Origin: Chryseobacterium sp. 39-10
GTDB taxonomy: Bacteria; Bacteroidota; Bacteroidia; Flavobacteriales; Weeksellaceae
Direction of reading: 5' to 3'
Assembly: GCA_001898255.1 (NCBI GenBank)
Contig: MKTK01000006.1
Coordinates: 153,228 to 215,770 of the forward strand
DNA: 62,543 bases
The translations under genes were made by a program, and so were the position numbers. Shown here piece by piece: positions 43,585 through 51,252 of the stretch. The notes under the pieces were generated by a model. That model did not search any database. It had not been told where the DNA came from and was given only the letters and a program-made list of their open reading frames with translations. Positions within the stretch are counted from its first letter, which is position 1. Each line of letters starts with the position of its first letter.

Positions 43585-44904
43585 ATGAATAAAATTTTCA
43601 AAAAACCAGATTTGAGTTTTTGGCAACTCTGGAACCTCAGCTTTGGTTTTTTTGGGGTACAAATTGCCTACTCTTTGCAAAGTGCCAACATCAGCAGAAT
43701 TTTCGCCACCTTAGGTGCCGATCCGCACAATCTCAGTTATTTCTGGATATTACCGCCTTTAATGGGAATGATCGTGCAGCCCATTGTCGGTGTTTTAAGC
43801 GACCGCACTTGGACTAAATTCGGAAGAAGAATTCCTTATTTGCTGATTGGTTCCATCATTTCCGTAATTGTGATGTGCCTGCTTCCGAACGCGGGAAGTT
43901 TTAAATTGGCTTTCTCCGCCGCCATGATTTTTGGTTTGGTAGCATTAATGTTGCTGGATACGTCCATCAATATGGCAATGCAGCCATTCAAAATGTTGGT
44001 AGGTGACACGGTGAATGAGAAACAGAAAGGAAAGGCCTACTCCATCCAGAGTTTTCTTTGTAATGCAGGAAGTTTGGTCGGTTATCTATTCCCCATTATT
44101 TTCACCTTTATTGGGATTTCTAATATTGCCGCTCCGGGCGTTGTTCCTGACTCAGTTATTTATTCTTTCTATCTGGGTGCCGTTATTCTGATGGGTTGTG
44201 TGCTGTACACCGTCTTTAAGGTGAAAGAGATGCCACCCAAAGAATATGCCGAGTTTCACGGGATTGAAGAATCTACGGAAGCAAAAAAATCGGTGAATAT
44301 CTTCCAGCTTTTGGGAAAAGCGCCTTCTGCTTTTTGGTCAGTCGGATTGGTACAATTTTTTAGTTGGGCAGCTTTCATGTACATGTGGACCTATACCAAC
44401 GGCGGAATTGCCGAAACCGTGTGGAATACCACCGATGCCAAATCTGCCGCCTATCAGGAAGCCGGAAACTGGGTAGGCGTCGTTTTTGCAGTGCAGGCGA
44501 TTGGTTCTGTGATTTGGGCGACAATTATTCCTTCTTTTAAATCCTATAAAACGGCGTATTTCATCAGTTTAATGTTGGGTGCTGTTGGTTTTATCGCAAC
44601 CATGTTTGTTCATAACCAATACCTGCTTTTTATTCCTTACTTGCTTATCGGTTGTGCATGGGCAGCGATTTTGGCATTGCCATTCACGTTGCTTACCAAT
44701 GCACTTAAAGGTGATAATATGGGCGCTTATCTGGGCTTATTTAATGGAACGATCTGTTTACCGCAGATTGTTGCTGCTGTTTTGGGAGGCGTCATTTTTA
44801 AATATCTTGCACATGGCAGTTCCATTGCGATGTTGGGTATTGCAGGCGTACTTTTGATTTTGGGGGCAATAAGTGTTTTTATCGTTAAAGAAAACAACAA
44901 ATAA
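43585..44904 (+). CDS. MFS sugar transporter (maltose/SLC45-like)
   Basis: The 439-residue protein has twelve predicted spans. It has the GPH/SLC45-like features QLWNLSFGFFGVQIAYSLQS, VQPIVGVLSDRTWTKFGRRI (the MFS loop between helices 2 and 3) and a mid-protein loop EESTEAKKSVNIFQ. Similar porters in Bacteroidetes starch loci bring maltose or maltooligosaccharide into the cytoplasm with protons. The position at the end of the susCDEF-susB-susA cluster supports maltose or glucose as substrate. A strong terminator follows. Confidence 0.85.
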   Translation: MNKIFKKPDLSFWQLWNLSFGFFGVQIAYSLQSANISRIFATLGADPHNLSYFWILPPLMGMIVQPIVGVLSDRTWTKFGRRIPYLLIGSIISVIVMCLLPNAGSFKLAFSAAMIFGLVALMLLDTSINMAMQPFKMLVGDTVNEKQKGKAYSIQSFLCNAGSLVGYLFPIIFTFIGISNIAAPGVVPDSVIYSFYLGAVILMGCVLYTVFKVKEMPPKEYAEFHGIEESTEAKKSVNIFQLLGKAPSAFWSVGLVQFFSWAAFMYMWTYTNGGIAETVWNTTDAKSAAYQEAGNWVGVVFAVQAIGSVIWATIIPSFKSYKTAYFISLMLGAVGFIATMFVHNQYLLFIPYLLIGCAWAAILALPFTLLTNALKGDNMGAYLGLFNGTICLPQIVAAVLGGVIFKYLAHGSSIAMLGIAGVLLILGAISVFIVKENNK

Positions 44905-44931
44905 AGAGTAACCATCATTTTAGAAAACATA

Positions 44932-44963
44932 AAAACTTCTGCAAAAAGCGGAAGTTTTTTTTT
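44932..44963 (+). terminator. Terminator after the MFS gene
   Basis: AACTTCTGC pairs with GCGGAAGTT around AAAAA and is followed by nine T. The A-run on the left lets it serve the converging DUF488 gene as well. Confidence 0.88.
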
Positions 44964-44981
44964 CACTGCTTCATGCAAAGC

Positions 44982-45332
44982 TTATTGCTGCTTTTCTAAA
45001 TAGTGCTTAAGTGTTGGCAGTGCGCTCAGCTCAATTTCTTTGGAAGAAGTAAGTAGCGTGATGACTGGATGCGCTAAGACTGTTTTAAAAAATGTACCGA
45101 AATCAGGATTATTTTTCAGTTCCTGTTCATATTTCTTGCTGAACTCTTCATAGCTCAATTCACCCGAATGATAAGTCTTTCGTAAATCGGTGGATGGTGC
45201 AATATCCTTTGCCCAATCGTCGAGTTCAAGATTTTCTTTTTTGATTCCTCTCGGCCACAACCGATCTGCCAAAACTCGGAAACCGTCTGCTTTATCGGCA
45301 ACTTCGTAAGTTCTTTTCAGCAAAATTCTCAT
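44982..45332 (-). CDS. DUF488 family protein (YeaO type)
   Basis: The 116-residue protein starts MRILLKRTYEVADKADGFRV and contains LADRLWPRGIKKENLELDDW and the C-terminal ITLLTSSKEIELSAL, the DUF488/YeaO pattern. The family has no established function and is common as a stand-alone gene. It is convergent with the MFS gene and divergent from the pirin gene. No promoter element could be assigned with confidence. Confidence 0.85.
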   Translation of the reverse strand: MRILLKRTYEVADKADGFRVLADRLWPRGIKKENLELDDWAKDIAPSTDLRKTYHSGELSYEEFSKKYEQELKNNPDFGTFFKTVLAHPVITLLTSSKEIELSALPTLKHYLEKQQ

Positions 45333-45420
45333 CGTAATTTTTCTATAAATATAGGTATTTTCATTTGTTCATCATGTTTCCTTCTTACCCTACATCAATG
45401 CAGAAAATTGCGGACTCTTT

Positions 45421-45428
45421 TATCTTTG
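45421..45428 (+). promoter_or_regulatory. -7 element for the pirin gene
   Basis: TATCTTTG fits TAnnTTTG and lies 35 bases before the ATG at 45464. Confidence 0.5.
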
Positions 45429-45463
45429 TACAAGAAAATTTAACCCAATAATATATTAATAAG

Positions 45464-46177
45464 ATGAAATCAACATTGTATAAAGCAGACAGCAGAGGAT
45501 ACGCTGACCACGGTTGGCTGAAAAGTTTTCATACATTCAGCTTTGCCAATTATTACAACCCCGAAAGAATGAGCTTTGGTGCACTAAGAGTATTGAATGA
45601 TGATAGGGTGGAAAGCGGAATGGGTTTCGGCTCACATCCGCATCGCGACATGGAAATTATTTCGATCCCGTTGGAAGGAGACCTGGAACACAAAGATTCC
45701 ATGGGCACCACAGCGGTTATTCGTAAGGGCGAAATTCAGGTCATGAGTGCAGGGACCGGCGTCATGCATAGCGAATACAACAAAAACAAAGACGAAAAAG
45801 TGAAGTTTCTGCAAATCTGGGTAATCCCTAACAAGATGAATGTGGAACCACGCTACGATCAAATCAGCATTGCTGAAAATGCAAAACCAAATGATTTTCA
45901 ACAAATTCTTTCACCCAGTGCTGATGACGAAGGTGTTTGGATTCATCAGGATGCATGGTTTAATCTGGCTAATTTTGACAAGGACCATTCCCGAAAATAT
46001 GAACTGCACAAAAAAGGAAATGGTGTTTTTGTTTTTGTCCTTTCCGGAAAAGCAAAAATAGGTGACACCGTGCTTTCCGAAAGAGATGCAATGGGTATTG
46101 AAGATGCCGAAAGCTTTACACTGGAGGCACTGGAAAAATCAGATATATTACTGATGGAAGTTCCTATGGAGCTATAA
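45464..46177 (+). CDS. Pirin family protein (YhhW-type bicupin)
   Basis: The 237-residue bicupin starts with HGWLKSFHTFSFANYYNPER and has the metal-binding cluster GFGSHPHRDMEIISI with further MSAGTGVMHSEYN. The N-terminal cupin therefore keeps its His/Glu ligands. E. coli YhhW has quercetinase activity in vitro, but the physiological role of bacterial pirins is unclear. The gene is monocistronic with its own promoter and a clear terminator. Confidence 0.92.
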   Translation: MKSTLYKADSRGYADHGWLKSFHTFSFANYYNPERMSFGALRVLNDDRVESGMGFGSHPHRDMEIISIPLEGDLEHKDSMGTTAVIRKGEIQVMSAGTGVMHSEYNKNKDEKVKFLQIWVIPNKMNVEPRYDQISIAENAKPNDFQQILSPSADDEGVWIHQDAWFNLANFDKDHSRKYELHKKGNGVFVFVLSGKAKIGDTVLSERDAMGIEDAESFTLEALEKSDILLMEVPMEL

Positions 46178-46198
46178 AATCAATTATTCAATAAAAGG

Positions 46199-46233
46199 AA
46201 ATCCCTCACCGTCGGTTGGTGCAGGGATTTTTT
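46199..46233 (+). terminator. Terminator after the pirin gene
   Basis: A two-part stem ATCCCT-CACC / GGTG-c-AGGGAT is followed by TTTTTT. Confidence 0.85.
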
Positions 46234-46292
46234 ATGAGGTTGGATCAACAATATCCAAAAAAAACTTAACTTCGGTCCATCAAATTGAGAAT

Positions 46293-46766
46293 ATGCGCAA
46301 GATCGATCAACTTTTCAGCGAATATGCCGAAAGCCACCAAAACCCTACCAACAAAGCCATTCATTGGATTTGTGTTCCCTTGATTTTTTGGAGTATACTG
46401 GGCTTCATCTCCATCCTTCCTTCACCTCACATTTTTGTGCAGTATTTTGGGGCCATAAGTGTCGTTTCCGTTTTGGCTTTGCTTATCGTTACAGTTTTCT
46501 ATTTCCGGCTTTCATGGCGAATGGCGTTGATGATGATCGTCATCATGCTGCTGATGGAACATATTGTCTATTTTGTAAATATTCATCTGGCGCACCATTC
46601 CTGGCTGCTGTTTCTCACCGTCTTTATCCTCGCATGGATAGGCCAGTTTTACGGGCATAAAGTGGAAGGTAAAAAACCCAGCTTCCTGAAAGACTTACAA
46701 TTTCTGCTCATCGGCCCAATTTGGCTGCTACATTTCTTGCTGAAAAAATGGAAATTAAAGTACTAA
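46293..46766 (+). CDS. Mpo1/YGL010w-like (DUF962) membrane protein
   Basis: The 157-residue protein starts RKIDQLFSEYAESHQNPTNK with AIHWICVPLIFWSILGFISI, the DUF962 signature, and has four membrane spans. Further histidines stand in NIHLAHHSW and FYGHKVEG. Yeast Mpo1 is an Fe2+-dependent dioxygenase that alpha-oxidises 2-hydroxy fatty acids, and those histidines are its metal ligands. Bacteroidetes make 2-hydroxy lipids, so a similar reaction is possible but unproven here. It is a single gene, convergent with the methylase gene downstream. Confidence 0.85.
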   Translation: MRKIDQLFSEYAESHQNPTNKAIHWICVPLIFWSILGFISILPSPHIFVQYFGAISVVSVLALLIVTVFYFRLSWRMALMMIVIMLLMEHIVYFVNIHLAHHSWLLFLTVFILAWIGQFYGHKVEGKKPSFLKDLQFLLIGPIWLLHFLLKKWKLKY

Positions 46767-46834
46767 TAATGAAAAAAAAGCAAGTGTTTAACTCATTTAT
46801 CTTGCACAAAGATTGCTATTGGCAACTCATTTAA

Positions 46835-47533
46835 TCAGCGTCCCAGAACAAATACTGCCGGAACTTTATGAAGTTCCGGTTTTGTTTTTTGCCATTCTTT
46901 AATACTGAGTGTTCTTATAAATTCGCTCTCTGGATCGTTGATATTGGCAGCAATGCACAACTTCGTATTGGGTTGAAGAAACTTGATAAGATCATCTACC
47001 AACTGATTATTCCTGTAGGGCGTTTCCATAAAAATCTGTGAATAGCCTGTTTTTTGCACTTGATTTTCAAGCCATTGAATTTTTTGCTTTTTCTCGCCTT
47101 TATCGATTGGCAAATAACCGTGAAAAGTGAATTCCTGCCCATTAAATCCACTGGAAATCAATGCTAAAATAATGGATGAAGGCCCGTTGATGGGAATAAC
47201 TTTAATGCCATTTTCATGGCTCCACTTCACCATCAAATTCCCCGGATCGGCGATGCAAGGCAGCCCTGCTTCGGAAAGCAAACCAAAATCCTGACCGTTC
47301 TTCATCAAAGTTTGTGCTTCCTTTAAATCTCCACTTTCAGAATATTTATCGAGTACAAAAAGTTGCAAATCGCTTTGCTTTTTCTCCGGAGCAAAAAACT
47401 TAATCACTTTTCGCGCAGTTTTTTCATTTTCCACAAAGAAATAATCAGTCTTCAGGATAAACTCCTTAATAACAGGTGCGAAATAGGCCAGCGGAGACGC
47501 GTCAGATAAATAAGCAGGAATAAGAAACAACAT
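46835..47533 (-). CDS. SAM-dependent methyltransferase, tetrapyrrole-methylase (RsmI-like) fold
   Basis: The 232-residue protein has the methylase pattern MLFLIPAYLSDASPLAYF, FGLLSEAGLPCIADPGNLMV and IPINGPSSIILALISSGFNG, close to the RsmI/YraL branch. True RsmI proteins start LYLVPTPIGNL and read SDAGTPGISDPG, so this is a divergent relative common in Bacteroidetes. RsmI methylates C1402 of 16S rRNA, and whether this protein does so is not known. It has its own TAnnTTTG element and lies 31 bp after the phosphatase gene. Confidence 0.85.
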   Translation of the reverse strand: MLFLIPAYLSDASPLAYFAPVIKEFILKTDYFFVENEKTARKVIKFFAPEKKQSDLQLFVLDKYSESGDLKEAQTLMKNGQDFGLLSEAGLPCIADPGNLMVKWSHENGIKVIPINGPSSIILALISSGFNGQEFTFHGYLPIDKGEKKQKIQWLENQVQKTGYSQIFMETPYRNNQLVDDLIKFLQPNTKLCIAANINDPESEFIRTLSIKEWQKTKPELHKVPAVFVLGR

Positions 47534-47551
47534 GGAATACGATTTTTAAAT

Positions 47552-47559
47552 CAAAAATA
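47552..47559 (-). promoter_or_regulatory. -7 element for the RsmI-like gene
   Basis: The plus strand reads CAAAAATA (TATTTTTG on the coding strand), 19 bases before the ATG at 47531-47533. Confidence 0.45.
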
Positions 47560-47564
47560 ATTCT

Positions 47565-48032
47565 TTACAAGGAAGCGTTTGCAGACAGAAGTTTTTGTGC
47601 AACTACTGTGGTAGCTTTATCCAAAATATGATACACTTCCTCAAATTCATCCATGCCACCGTAATAGGGATCAAAAACATCGGTTCGCTGCCCTGTATCT
47701 CCCGCAGCTTCACGCAACAACTGAATTTTCTCGCGCTGGGTTTCGTTTTCCGCCAATGAAATAACGTCTTCCATCACACTTAGATCCATGCAATAGATTT
47801 TGTCAAAATTACGTAAATCTGCTGGGGTAATGGGCCTTGAACGTTGCTGCGAAATATCTATTCCGTGGTTTTTCGCGACAGCAATTGCTCTTTTGTCGGG
47901 ATGCTGTCCTTCATGCATGGAAATAGTTCCGGCAGAATCCACCAAACAATGTTCTGGAAGTTTTGTTTTCATAATTCCTTCTGCAAGCGGACTGCGGCAA
48001 ATGTTACCGAGACAAACCATTAAAATTTTCAT
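47565..48032 (-). CDS. Low-molecular-weight protein-tyrosine phosphatase
   Basis: The 155-residue protein opens MKILMVCLGNICRSPLAEG: the P-loop C-x5-R is Cys7 to Arg13. The general-acid Asp is in the late FDPYYGGMDEF. These are the full catalytic parts of the LMW-PTP family, which dephosphorylates tyrosine (or arginine, in some relatives) in the cytoplasm. No tyrosine kinase gene is in view. It has its own promoter and lies upstream of the RsmI-like gene. Confidence 0.93.
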   Translation of the reverse strand: MKILMVCLGNICRSPLAEGIMKTKLPEHCLVDSAGTISMHEGQHPDKRAIAVAKNHGIDISQQRSRPITPADLRNFDKIYCMDLSVMEDVISLAENETQREKIQLLREAAGDTGQRTDVFDPYYGGMDEFEEVYHILDKATTVVAQKLLSANASL

Positions 48033-48097
48033 AATCCTAACATTTAAAATAAATATTTTTAAAGTTTCTACTTTTTCTCCTGTGATAATAAGGGTTG

Positions 48098-48105
48098 CAA
48101 AATTA
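48098..48105 (-). promoter_or_regulatory. -7 element for the phosphatase gene
   Basis: The plus strand reads CAAAATTA, giving TAATTTTG on the coding strand. The leader would be about 60 nt. Confidence 0.45.
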
Positions 48106-48198
48106 TTTCTTTTGACACAAGATAATAAAAAAATGAAGAATATCGCTACCCTTCATTTTTTGACTTTTATTAATCATCGCGATACGGATGTTTAATGT

Positions 48199-49653
48199 TT
48201 ATTGTTTAATTTTTTCAGTGAGCTCTTTCACATATTTTTTCAGCTCTTTGTCAATTTTGGAAACATCCTTGATTGTGTCGCAAGCATACATCACGGTGGA
48301 GTGATCTTTACCGCCCATTTCTTCTCCAATTTTTGTAAAAGTGGCATTGGTAAATTCTTTGGCAAAATACATGGCCAATTGTCTGGGTAATGCAATTTCG
48401 CGTTTTCTTGTTTTAGACAAAAGCTGCTCCCGCTGAATGCCAAAGTACTCGCAAACCACATCCTGTATGTACGGAATATTGATCACTTTTTTCTGGTTGG
48501 CAGCAATTTTATTGATGGTCTCTTTCAGTAATTCAAGCGATAAATCCGATTTATAAATGGTGGAATAAGCAATCACCGAATTGATGACGCCAATCAGTTC
48601 CCGCACATTGGTTTTCACTTCTATCGCCAAGAAATCAAGCATATCTTCGGTCAGCACAATGCCGTCTCGGCTTAGTTTATCCACAATAATTTTTCGGCGG
48701 GTATCAAAATCAGGAGATTTTATTTCTGCCGACAATCCCCATTTGAATCGGGAAACGATACGATCCTGAATATCCAAAATATCCACCGGCGCTTTATCCG
48801 ATGTTAAAATAATCTGCTTGCCGTTTTGGTGCAGATAGTCGAAGATGTGGAAAAAGCTGTCCTGGGTCGATTTTTTTCCCGAAAGAAACTGGATATCATC
48901 GATAATCAGCACATCTACCATTTGGTAAAAATTAGCAAATTCTGTTTGTTTATGCGCTTTTGCAGCCGAAACAAATTGCTGTATAAATTTTTCTGAAGAC
49001 AGATAGAGCACTACTTTATCCGGAAATGCATTTTTTACTTCCAAACCTACGGCATGACCAAGATGGGTTTTCCCCACACCATAGCCACCATAAAGAAAAA
49101 GTGGGTTAAACGCCGTTGCACCAGGTCTTTTCGCTATGGATTTTGCTACCGTTGACGCAAATTTATTACTCTCTCCTTCTACATAGTTATCGAATGAAAA
49201 ATCGGCCTTTAGGTTGGAGTCGATTTTCACCTTCTTCATTCCTGGAACTACAAATGGATTGATAAGGTTGGGCGCCATAGACGGTGGCAATGCCTCCTGA
49301 ATTTTTGGGGTGGCAATGCTTTTTCCCTTTTGGCTCACTGTAATGGGAGAATCCTGCCCAACAGGATTATTTTCCATCACCGAATACCATAGTTTTACAC
49401 CCTTTCCGATGTTTTTCTTTAACGCTGCAGAAAGCAATGACAAATAATTGTCTTCAATATATTCTTTATAAAAATCGCTGGGAACCAAAAGAGTAAGGTT
49501 ATTACTCAATAACGAAACCGGTTGCACATTGTCGAACAACAGATCAAAGGAATTCTCAAGTTTTTTCAGGTCAGTATTATCTTCCGCTGCATTAAGGTTA
49601 TCCCTCATAAACTGTATGCATCGTTCCCATATAAGCATTAAATTTTCATCCAT
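48199..49653 (-). CDS. dnaA: Chromosomal replication initiator protein DnaA
   Basis: DnaA binds and opens oriC. The 484-residue protein has an N-terminal DnaB/DiaA-interaction domain (about 1-85) and a linker. The AAA+ ATPase follows, with Walker A GGYGVGKTHLGHAVG, Walker B VLIIDDIQFLSGK and the arginine region RIVSRFKWGLSAEI. Domain IV ends it, with the DNA-binding signature GGKDHSTVMYACDTI. No cluster of TTATCCACA boxes stands in the neighbouring 133-bp spacer, so oriC is probably not here. It is divergent from a thioesterase gene. Confidence 0.98.
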   Translation of the reverse strand: MDENLMLIWERCIQFMRDNLNAAEDNTDLKKLENSFDLLFDNVQPVSLLSNNLTLLVPSDFYKEYIEDNYLSLLSAALKKNIGKGVKLWYSVMENNPVGQDSPITVSQKGKSIATPKIQEALPPSMAPNLINPFVVPGMKKVKIDSNLKADFSFDNYVEGESNKFASTVAKSIAKRPGATAFNPLFLYGGYGVGKTHLGHAVGLEVKNAFPDKVVLYLSSEKFIQQFVSAAKAHKQTEFANFYQMVDVLIIDDIQFLSGKKSTQDSFFHIFDYLHQNGKQIILTSDKAPVDILDIQDRIVSRFKWGLSAEIKSPDFDTRRKIIVDKLSRDGIVLTEDMLDFLAIEVKTNVRELIGVINSVIAYSTIYKSDLSLELLKETINKIAANQKKVINIPYIQDVVCEYFGIQREQLLSKTRKREIALPRQLAMYFAKEFTNATFTKIGEEMGGKDHSTVMYACDTIKDVSKIDKELKKYVKELTEKIKQ

Positions 49654-49733
49654 TTTCTTACTGCAATTTTTCCGGTCGTTTTTATTTTAAGAGAGAATAC
49701 AAATATCGAATTATTAATTATTAAAAAAAATTA

Positions 49734-49764
49734 TTGTGCTATTGATTATTTAAAAATATATTTG
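49734..49764 (+). promoter_or_regulatory. Promoter of the thioesterase gene
   Basis: TTG at 49734-49736 and TATATTTG at 49757-49764 are 20 bases apart, a near-ideal Bacteroidetes promoter. It places the start codon at 49787 rather than 49766. Confidence 0.65.
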
Positions 49765-49786
49765 TATGACCTGTTTAACACTTAAA

Positions 49787-50197
49787 ATGATACACACAAC
49801 TCACTCAATAAGAGTACGTTACGGAGAAACAGATCCTATGAAATATGTCTATTATGGGAACTATGCCGAATACCTTGAGGTGGCAAGAGTCGAACTTTTT
49901 CGCGAACTCGGAATGCCCTATGACCAGATTGAAAAAAATGGCATTTGGCTGCCCGTTTCTGAGTTGACCATCAAATATATAAAACCAGGTCTTTACGACC
50001 AAATTCTAGATATCCATACCTTTATTCGCAAAAAACCAGGCGTAAGAATCGAGTTTGATTATGAGATCTATAACGATGCCCAACAACTCATCACCACCGC
50101 TAAAACCACGCTTTTTTTCCTCGATGCCAAAACCGGTAAAATCCTGCGCTGCCCCGATTTCCTCATGGAAATTCTGGAAAACAACTGGAATTACTAA
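49787..50197 (+). CDS. Hotdog-fold acyl-CoA thioesterase (4HBT / YbgC type)
   Basis: The 136-residue protein has the 4-hydroxybenzoyl-CoA thioesterase signature IRVRYGETDPMKYVYYGNYA with the catalytic Asp in ETDPM. The hotdog helix EYLEVARVELFRELGM and VSELTIKYIKPGLYD follow. It hydrolyses acyl-CoA or acyl-ACP thioesters, but the physiological substrate is unknown. The ATG at 49787 fits the promoter and the family start. Its stop overlaps the stop of pepE by four bases, tail to tail. Confidence 0.88.
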   Translation: MIHTTHSIRVRYGETDPMKYVYYGNYAEYLEVARVELFRELGMPYDQIEKNGIWLPVSELTIKYIKPGLYDQILDIHTFIRKKPGVRIEFDYEIYNDAQQLITTAKTTLFFLDAKTGKILRCPDFLMEILENNWNY

Positions 50198-50889
50198 TTC
50201 AAAATCGTCCCGGGCTCGACTTCGTACGGTTCTTTACCCTGTTCAAAAATGCGTGTAGAGCGCGATCCTTCCACTGTAATGGTATCTCCTACCCTACGAA
50301 TCCAATTTCCCTCGCGCAAACCCACAACTTGGGTATCGTTCTGGGTAAGGAATTCCTTAATTCTGGTTTCGCGCGTTTCACCGTTGTGTTTTAATTCCGG
50401 ATTGGGATCCAAATAATGCGGATTAATGTTGAAAGGCACCAAACTCATGCAATCAAAACTCGGCGGATACACAATCGGCATATCATTAGTCGTTTTCATA
50501 TTGACACCTCCAATGTTCGATCCGGCGCTGGTACCTAAATAAGGTTTCCCCTTTTCCACGTTGTGCTTCAGCACATTCATTAAATCAGATTCATGAAGTG
50601 TTTTTACCAAAAGAAACGTATTGCCACCTCCAGTAAAAAAACCTTTGGCTTGCTGCAACGCGGAGATCTGATCATCAAACTCGTGCAAACCTTTGACTTT
50701 AATGTGCAGCGTTTCAAAAAATTTCCTAGCAACTTTGGTGTACTCATCATGTGAAATCCCGCCCGGTCTGGCAAAAGGGATAAAGACAATTTCGTCAATA
50801 CCTTCAAAAAGCATATTGATTTCTTGGGTTAAGTAAGCCAAGTACTGACCACCAAAAAGTGTGGAAGTAGAGGCCAAAAGAATATTCAT
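50194..50889 (-). CDS. pepE: Dipeptidase E (peptidase S51)
   Basis: PepE hydrolyses dipeptides with N-terminal Asp in the cytoplasm. The 231-residue protein has FFTGGGNTFLLVKTL and the nucleophile elbow YLGTSAGSNIGG with the catalytic Ser. LVPFNINPHYLDPNP follows with the His region. Three in-frame ATGs stand at 50889, 50895 and 50904; the first gives MNILLASTSTLFGG, the closest to family starts. The gene ends four bases inside the convergent thioesterase gene. Confidence 0.92.
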   Translation of the reverse strand: MNILLASTSTLFGGQYLAYLTQEINMLFEGIDEIVFIPFARPGGISHDEYTKVARKFFETLHIKVKGLHEFDDQISALQQAKGFFTGGGNTFLLVKTLHESDLMNVLKHNVEKGKPYLGTSAGSNIGGVNMKTTNDMPIVYPPSFDCMSLVPFNINPHYLDPNPELKHNGETRETRIKEFLTQNDTQVVGLREGNWIRRVGDTITVEGSRSTRIFEQGKEPYEVEPGTILN

Positions 50890-51080
50890 GTTCATTGTAT
50901 TCATATTAAAAAGAAAAAATAAGACGGCAAGATTTTACCCAAGCCACCATTCAAAAAAAGGACAAAAAAATGTTAGTTGACGAATAATACAAATTATTAA
51001 ATAATTAAAAAAAATATTGATTTTTATCAATTTTATGTTAATGTTTTTGATTTTAACTTTTATCAAACAAAAATAATGCT
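50890..51080. other. AT-rich spacer between pepE and the 6S-like RNA
   Basis: About 190 bases with long A and T tracts (50980-51060). No gene is visible; the pepE promoter on the minus strand must lie here but no clear CAAAnnTA was found. Confidence 0.4.
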
Positions 51081-51088
51081 TAAATTTG
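51081..51088 (+). promoter_or_regulatory. -7 element for the 6S-like RNA
   Basis: TAAATTTG is an exact TAnnTTTG. The RNA would begin at about 51093, GGAAATAATGCC. Confidence 0.6.
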
Positions 51089-51092
51089 CAGT

Positions 51093-51238
51093 GGAAATAA
51101 TGCCAATCTCCTATAATCCTGAAGAAACTGTTGCAACATTTCAACCTTTTCAGGAATAACGCAAAAGCAGAAGAGCCAAGGCATAATCTTTCATTTTAAT
51201 TTGTTTAATGAGTCCACATCGCAAGATGTGGATTTTTT
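51093..51238 (+). ncRNA. ssrS: Probable 6S RNA (SsrS-like)
   Basis: A consensus -7 element and an intrinsic terminator bound a stretch of about 146 nt with little coding sense (the longest ORF is 18 codons). It folds as a closing stem, GAAA (51094-51097) with TTTC (51089-offset partner at 51189-51192) and ATGCC (51100-51104) with GGCAT (51180-51184). A large internal bubble follows, then an apical arm CCTGAA (51118-51123) / TTCAGG (51149-51154) with an inner TGT/ACA hairpin. Stem-bubble-arm is the 6S RNA layout that mimics an open promoter and holds RNA polymerase. The place beside rarA also fits, because 6S genes are often near rarA. A different small RNA is possible. Confidence 0.55.
51213..51238 (+). 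terminator. Terminator of the 6S-like RNA
   Basis: TCCACATC pairs with GATGTGGA around GCAA and is followed by TTTTTT. The T-run is on the plus strand only, so it does not belong to rarA. Confidence 0.88.
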
Positions 51239-51252
51239 GTTGTGAAGGGAGG

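Noticed and set aside
48677-48685. TTATCCACA DnaA-box match inside dnaA (another near 61196 in fbaB)
   Set aside because: Single matches within coding sequence, each explained by ordinary codons; no cluster or AT-rich unwinding region, so not an origin.
49654-49786. dnaA upstream spacer as oriC
   Set aside because: No DnaA-box cluster in 133 bp; Bacteroidetes origins are often far from dnaA.
51093-51238. Small RNA as SRP (4.5S) RNA because of AGCAG...GCCAAGG
   Set aside because: The SRP apical hairpin with a GGAA tetraloop and its paired strands is missing; the fold is stem-bubble-arm instead.
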